From Sulfurimonas sp. (lineage in GTDB: Bacteria; Campylobacterota; Campylobacteria; Campylobacterales; Sulfurimonadaceae): a stretch of DNA of 9,957 bases. Position 1 is the first letter of the stretch, and every line of letters starts with the position of its first letter. The stretch spans positions 1-9,957 of the forward strand of contig JALSMC010000240.1 in assembly GCA_026987995.1 (NCBI GenBank), read 5' to 3'. The notes beneath the pieces are model-generated. The model was not told the origin of the DNA. It made no database searches and saw nothing but the letters and a program-made list of their open reading frames with translations. Below, one piece after another: positions 8,251 through 9,957 of the stretch. The translations under genes and the position numbers were made by a program.

Positions 8251-8786
8251 TTATTCCTTTTTAAATCTTGCCAAAGTATCTCTTATTTGACCAGATAGGG
8301 GTTTATTTTTCTCTTTTGTTTCAGGGTGAAGATACTCCATCCACTCAAACATCTCATTTGCAGAAAGAGTTTGCTCTAATTCTCTTACTGTTTTATGGAG
8401 GTGCAAGGCTAGTTCAAACAGAAATCTCCTTACACCTAGTTCTTTTTTGGCTTGTTTAACTCCGTAATTTTTTCATACAAAAAGTCCAATGCATTTGATT
8501 TGCTTACAAACCCTTCTATTTCATCTCTTGTAAGAATTTTTGTGCCATCTTCGTTAACTACTCCCATGGCAACAGTTTCTATCTTTACATTTGTAAATTT
8601 ATCGACAGTAAGTGGTATTTTTTCGCCTATTTCACCCACTTCTGTATCTCCCATCATTAGAGAGTTAAGTTTATTAAATTCAGATACAGTTAGTTCTGTT
8701 ATATAAACTTCTCCACTCCACTCTTTAACATGTATCTTTTCTTTTTTAAGAGCAGTTTTTGCCAAGATTTGTTCTCTATCTAGCAT
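8251..8786 (-). CDS. Tail assembly chaperone gpGT, made by -1 ribosomal frameshift
   Basis: A predicted 178-aa fusion: 115 residues of the gpG frame, then a -1 slip after the codon ending at 8442, then 63 residues read from 8442 to the TAA at 8253-8251. The second part begins ELGVRRFLFELALHLHKTVR and continues ELEQTLSANEMFEWMEYLHP, which resembles gpT-like (DUF4035-type) tail chaperone extensions. In lambda, gpGT binds the tape measure through T and tail tube subunits through its shared part. The -1 frame has a stop at 8475-8473 upstream of the slip site, and its first ATG comes only at residue 31 of the extension with no ribosome binding site, so frameshifting is the simplest route. It ends 1 nt before the tape measure ATG, and its last codons contain that gene's ribosome binding site. 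Confidence 0.9.
8399..8437 (-). promoter_or_regulatory. Stem-loop downstream of the slippery site
   Basis: On the coding strand AGGTGTAAGG (8437-8428) pairs with CCTTGCACCT (8408-8399): ten consecutive pairs, one of them U-G, around a 19-nt loop. The stem begins 4 nt after the slippery heptamer, close to the spacing of known stimulatory frameshift structures. The pairing is read directly; its function is inferred from position. Confidence 0.7.
8436..8786 (-). CDS. Tail assembly chaperone gpG (unshifted product)
   Basis: A 116-aa product of normal decoding, ending TELNKPKKN then TAG at 8438-8436. Position between the tail tube and tape measure genes, size, and the frameshift extension identify it as the gpG-type chaperone, needed for tail assembly but absent from the virion in lambda. 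Sequence is mostly acidic, with a beta-rich start (IHVKEWSGEVYITELTVSEF, 18-37) and a helical C-terminal part (IEGFVSKSNALDFLYEKITE, 90-109). The start overlaps the tail tube stop by one base (TAATG) and has no clear ribosome binding site, so it probably depends on re-initiation by ribosomes leaving the tube gene. Confidence 0.88.
   Translation of the reverse strand: MLDREQILAKTALKKEKIHVKEWSGEVYITELTVSEFNKLNSLMMGDTEVGEIGEKIPLTVDKFTNVKIETVAMGVVNEDGTKILTRDEIEGFVSKSNALDFLYEKITELNKPKKN
8442..8448 (-). promoter_or_regulatory. -1 frameshift slippery heptamer A AAA AAG
   Basis: In the gpG frame the codons read CCA AAA AAG AAC TAG, giving the heptamer A AAA AAG. This is the site used in E. coli dnaX and one of the most slip-prone in bacteria. 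It lies just before the gpG stop and inside the only interval (8472-8436) where both frames are open. A GGAG at 8463-8460, 11 nt upstream, matches the place of the stimulatory Shine-Dalgarno-like element in dnaX. Confidence 0.88.
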
Positions 8787-9220
8787 TACGCAGCTGCCAC
8801 TTCAGTAACTGCACCACTAATTTCTAAGGATGCACTTGCCTTAATGATGTCGTCAACTCCACCACTTTTACCAAAAGACAGAACAAAAGCCTTAAATTTA
8901 AAGGTTGTTCCACTTACTCCAGCAGAATCAGCTAACTCTATTTTTATATCTGCTTCTGCTTGTGTGCCTCTTACAGTTTTTAAAATTATTTGACCTTCAT
9001 CTGTTGGCACATAATTCATATCAAGCTGAATCTGCCCCTCATCAGCTAAACCCACTCTTTTTTCTTTTGCTGTACTCTTAAGATGGGTGACATCTATGAC
9101 AGATGCACTCCCTCCACCAATACCTGAAAAGCTTTGTACTTCTCCAATTTCTTTGTAAGTTACTCCGTCATCTACACTGATACTTATAGTTGTATCTTGT
9201 CCTTTTATCGCTCCACTCAT
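8786..9220 (-). CDS. Major tail tube protein, gpV-like
   Basis: A 144-aa protein of the phage tail tube family, which stacks as hexameric rings to form the tail shaft. The N-terminal half reads SISVDDGVTYKEIGEVQSFS (12-31), then SASVIDVTHLKSTAKEKRVG (38-57), a pattern typical of lambda gpV/TP901-type tube proteins (the VIDVTHL segment is characteristic). GLADEGQIQLDMNYVP follows, then FKFKAFVLSFGKSGGVDD (106-123) and a closing beta strand with an Ala-rich tail. It is shorter than lambda gpV and lacks its C-terminal Ig-like domain. AAGGAG lies 8 nt before the ATG, a strong site fitting a highly made structural protein. It is followed directly by the chaperone gene. Confidence 0.9.
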   Translation of the reverse strand: MSGAIKGQDTTISISVDDGVTYKEIGEVQSFSGIGGGSASVIDVTHLKSTAKEKRVGLADEGQIQLDMNYVPTDEGQIILKTVRGTQAEADIKIELADSAGVSGTTFKFKAFVLSFGKSGGVDDIIKASASLEISGAVTEVAAA

Positions 9221-9241
9221 TTTCTTTTCTCCTTGTTTGAA

Positions 9242-9565
9242 TTATTCCCATACGCTGAAATCTATACTCAATCTGTATAATTTCGTCTCTTTTTCGTAAA
9301 ACTCATTTGTACCTAGCACTAAAGAGTCGCTCAGAGCACTCTTTACTGATTGGTATAAATCTTTTGTCTCTTTGTAGCTGTTAGCCCAAATATCTACTTG
9401 AATTCTCGCATTTACTGCCGAACTTCCACCTTTTAGATGGTTATGAGGAATGTCTGTTATGTTCTGATAAGTTATCGCAGGATATGAACCTTTCTCTGGT
9501 AAAATCAAAGGATATGCTCTTGCTGTTACACTTTTCAATGAATCGTATACAAACTGCTCTATCAT
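9242..9565 (-). CDS. DUF3168 tail completion/terminator protein (gp17/gpU type)
   Basis: A 107-aa protein matching the DUF3168 family, small neck/tail-terminator proteins that cap the tail tube and allow head joining. Characteristic segments are YPAITYQNITDIPHNHLKGG (28-47) and VNARIQVDIWANSYKETKDL (51-70), followed by a helix (YQSVKSALSD) and a final strand (YRLSIDFSVWE). It is in the usual place, between gp10-like and tail tube genes. The ATG overlaps the gp10-like stop as ATGA with only a weak GAGAG upstream, so translation is probably coupled. It stops 21 nt before the tail tube start, leaving room for that gene's strong ribosome binding site. Confidence 0.85.
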   Translation of the reverse strand: MIEQFVYDSLKSVTARAYPLILPEKGSYPAITYQNITDIPHNHLKGGSSAVNARIQVDIWANSYKETKDLYQSVKSALSDSLVLGTNEFYEKETKLYRLSIDFSVWE

Positions 9566-9957
9566 CTCACTCTCGCTTTTTCTATTTCTTTATCTAGTCT
9601 CTGCCTTATCTTGTGTGTTATTTTTTGCACCGCACTATGTTTGTTTTGTTCAAAAGCAGGTCTCATAAATGGCTGGGCTGGTATATTGGCTGTTCCAAAT
9701 TCAATCATATGTCCATAAAAAACATGAAACTTAGTCTTATCAACTCCTACGGTAAATCTCACATAGCTTCTATTTTTAGAGCGTCTCTTTTTTACTTTTA
9801 TAGACTTTTTTAAATCTCCGCTATCTACAGGGGCTAATCGTTTTGCACTTTTTGCAAAGTCACTCGCAACCGCTCTAACTCCTGCTGTCAATATGTTTTT
9901 TTGAACCCTTTCAGGTAAAACTTTCAGAGCTCTATTTACTTCTTTAAGCCCTTTTAT
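9562..9957 (-). CDS. HK97 gp10-like head-tail/tail completion protein, 5' end missing
   Basis: The frame is open from the right edge (9957) to TGA at 9564-9562, giving 131 residues without a start in the window. A TTG at 9891 is a possible start but is not believable: the 22 codons before it are open and read IKGLKEVNRALKVLPERVQK, the usual N-terminal helix of HK97 gp10-family proteins, so the true start lies a little beyond the edge. Further family marks are AKSAKRLAPVDSGDLKKSIK and GHMIEFGTANIPAQPFMRPA. The C-terminus is a basic helix. These proteins act at the head-tail joint and tail completion. The stop overlaps the next gene as ATGA. Confidence 0.9.
   Translation of the reverse strand: MKGLKEVNRALKVLPERVQKNILTAGVRAVASDFAKSAKRLAPVDSGDLKKSIKVKKRRSKNRSYVRFTVGVDKTKFHVFYGHMIEFGTANIPAQPFMRPAFEQNKHSAVQKITHKIRQRLDKEIEKARVR

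Noticed and set aside
8268..8459. Plus-strand 63-codon frame over the gpT region
   Set aside because: The opposite strand holds the gpT extension with family resemblance and correct frameshift context; the plus frame looks like its shadow.
9562..9891. TTG at 9891 as the start of the gp10-like gene
   Set aside because: Open codons upstream to the window edge encode the conserved N-terminal helix, and no ribosome binding site precedes the TTG, so the gene is treated as 5' partial.
9896..9902. A AAA AAC slippery heptamer in the gp10-like gene
   Set aside because: A -1 slip here reaches a stop within a few codons and would destroy the conserved gp10 sequence; no downstream structure was noticed.
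1..9957. Promoters, terminators, attachment sites, tRNAs or CRISPR arrays
   Set aside because: Genes overlap or are separated by only a few to about 20 bases; no convincing hairpin-plus-T run outside genes, cloverleaf or regular repeat-spacer pattern was seen.

Overview
The window is the tail-morphogenesis module of a siphophage-type (lambda/HK97-like, long non-contractile tail) prophage or phage. All genes lie on the minus strand, so they are transcribed from the right edge to the left edge. The DNA is AT-rich, with AGA (Arg), ATA (Ile) and TTA/CTT/CTA (Leu) codons common. This fits a low-GC host such as a member of the Campylobacterota, but nothing in the window fixes the host. No integrase, lysis, regulatory or chromosomal genes are present, so prophage and free phage cannot be told apart.

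In transcription order the genes are: a partial HK97 gp10-like tail-completion protein (right edge), a DUF3168 (gp17/gpU-type) tail-terminator-like protein, the major tail tube protein, a tail assembly chaperone gpG with a -1 frameshift extension (gpGT), the tape measure protein, gpM-like and gpL-like minor tail proteins, a gpK-like NlpC/P60 peptidase, a 1177-aa J/TipJ-type tail tip protein, an 88-aa unknown small protein, and a long distal protein with a formylglycine-generating-enzyme/C-type-lectin-like domain that runs off the left edge. This is collinear with lambda V-G-T-H-M-L-K-I-J, except that no separate gene I exists. Its counterpart appears to be the N-terminal part of the J-like protein.

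The genes are packed with ATGA or TAATG overlaps or gaps of a few bases. The only apparent gap, about 190 bp between the gpG stop and the tape measure start, is filled by the gpT frame. That frame is reached from gpG through an A AAA AAG slippery heptamer followed by a 10-bp stem-loop. No promoter, terminator, tRNA, CRISPR array or insertion sequence was seen, and no gene-free stretch exceeds 300 bp. The module appears to be an internal part of one late operon.

The most interesting points are the dnaX-like frameshift signal in the chaperone gene and the FGE/lectin-fold protein at the left edge. The latter is a type of protein often diversified by diversity-generating retroelements, but its C-terminus and any reverse transcriptase would lie outside this window.
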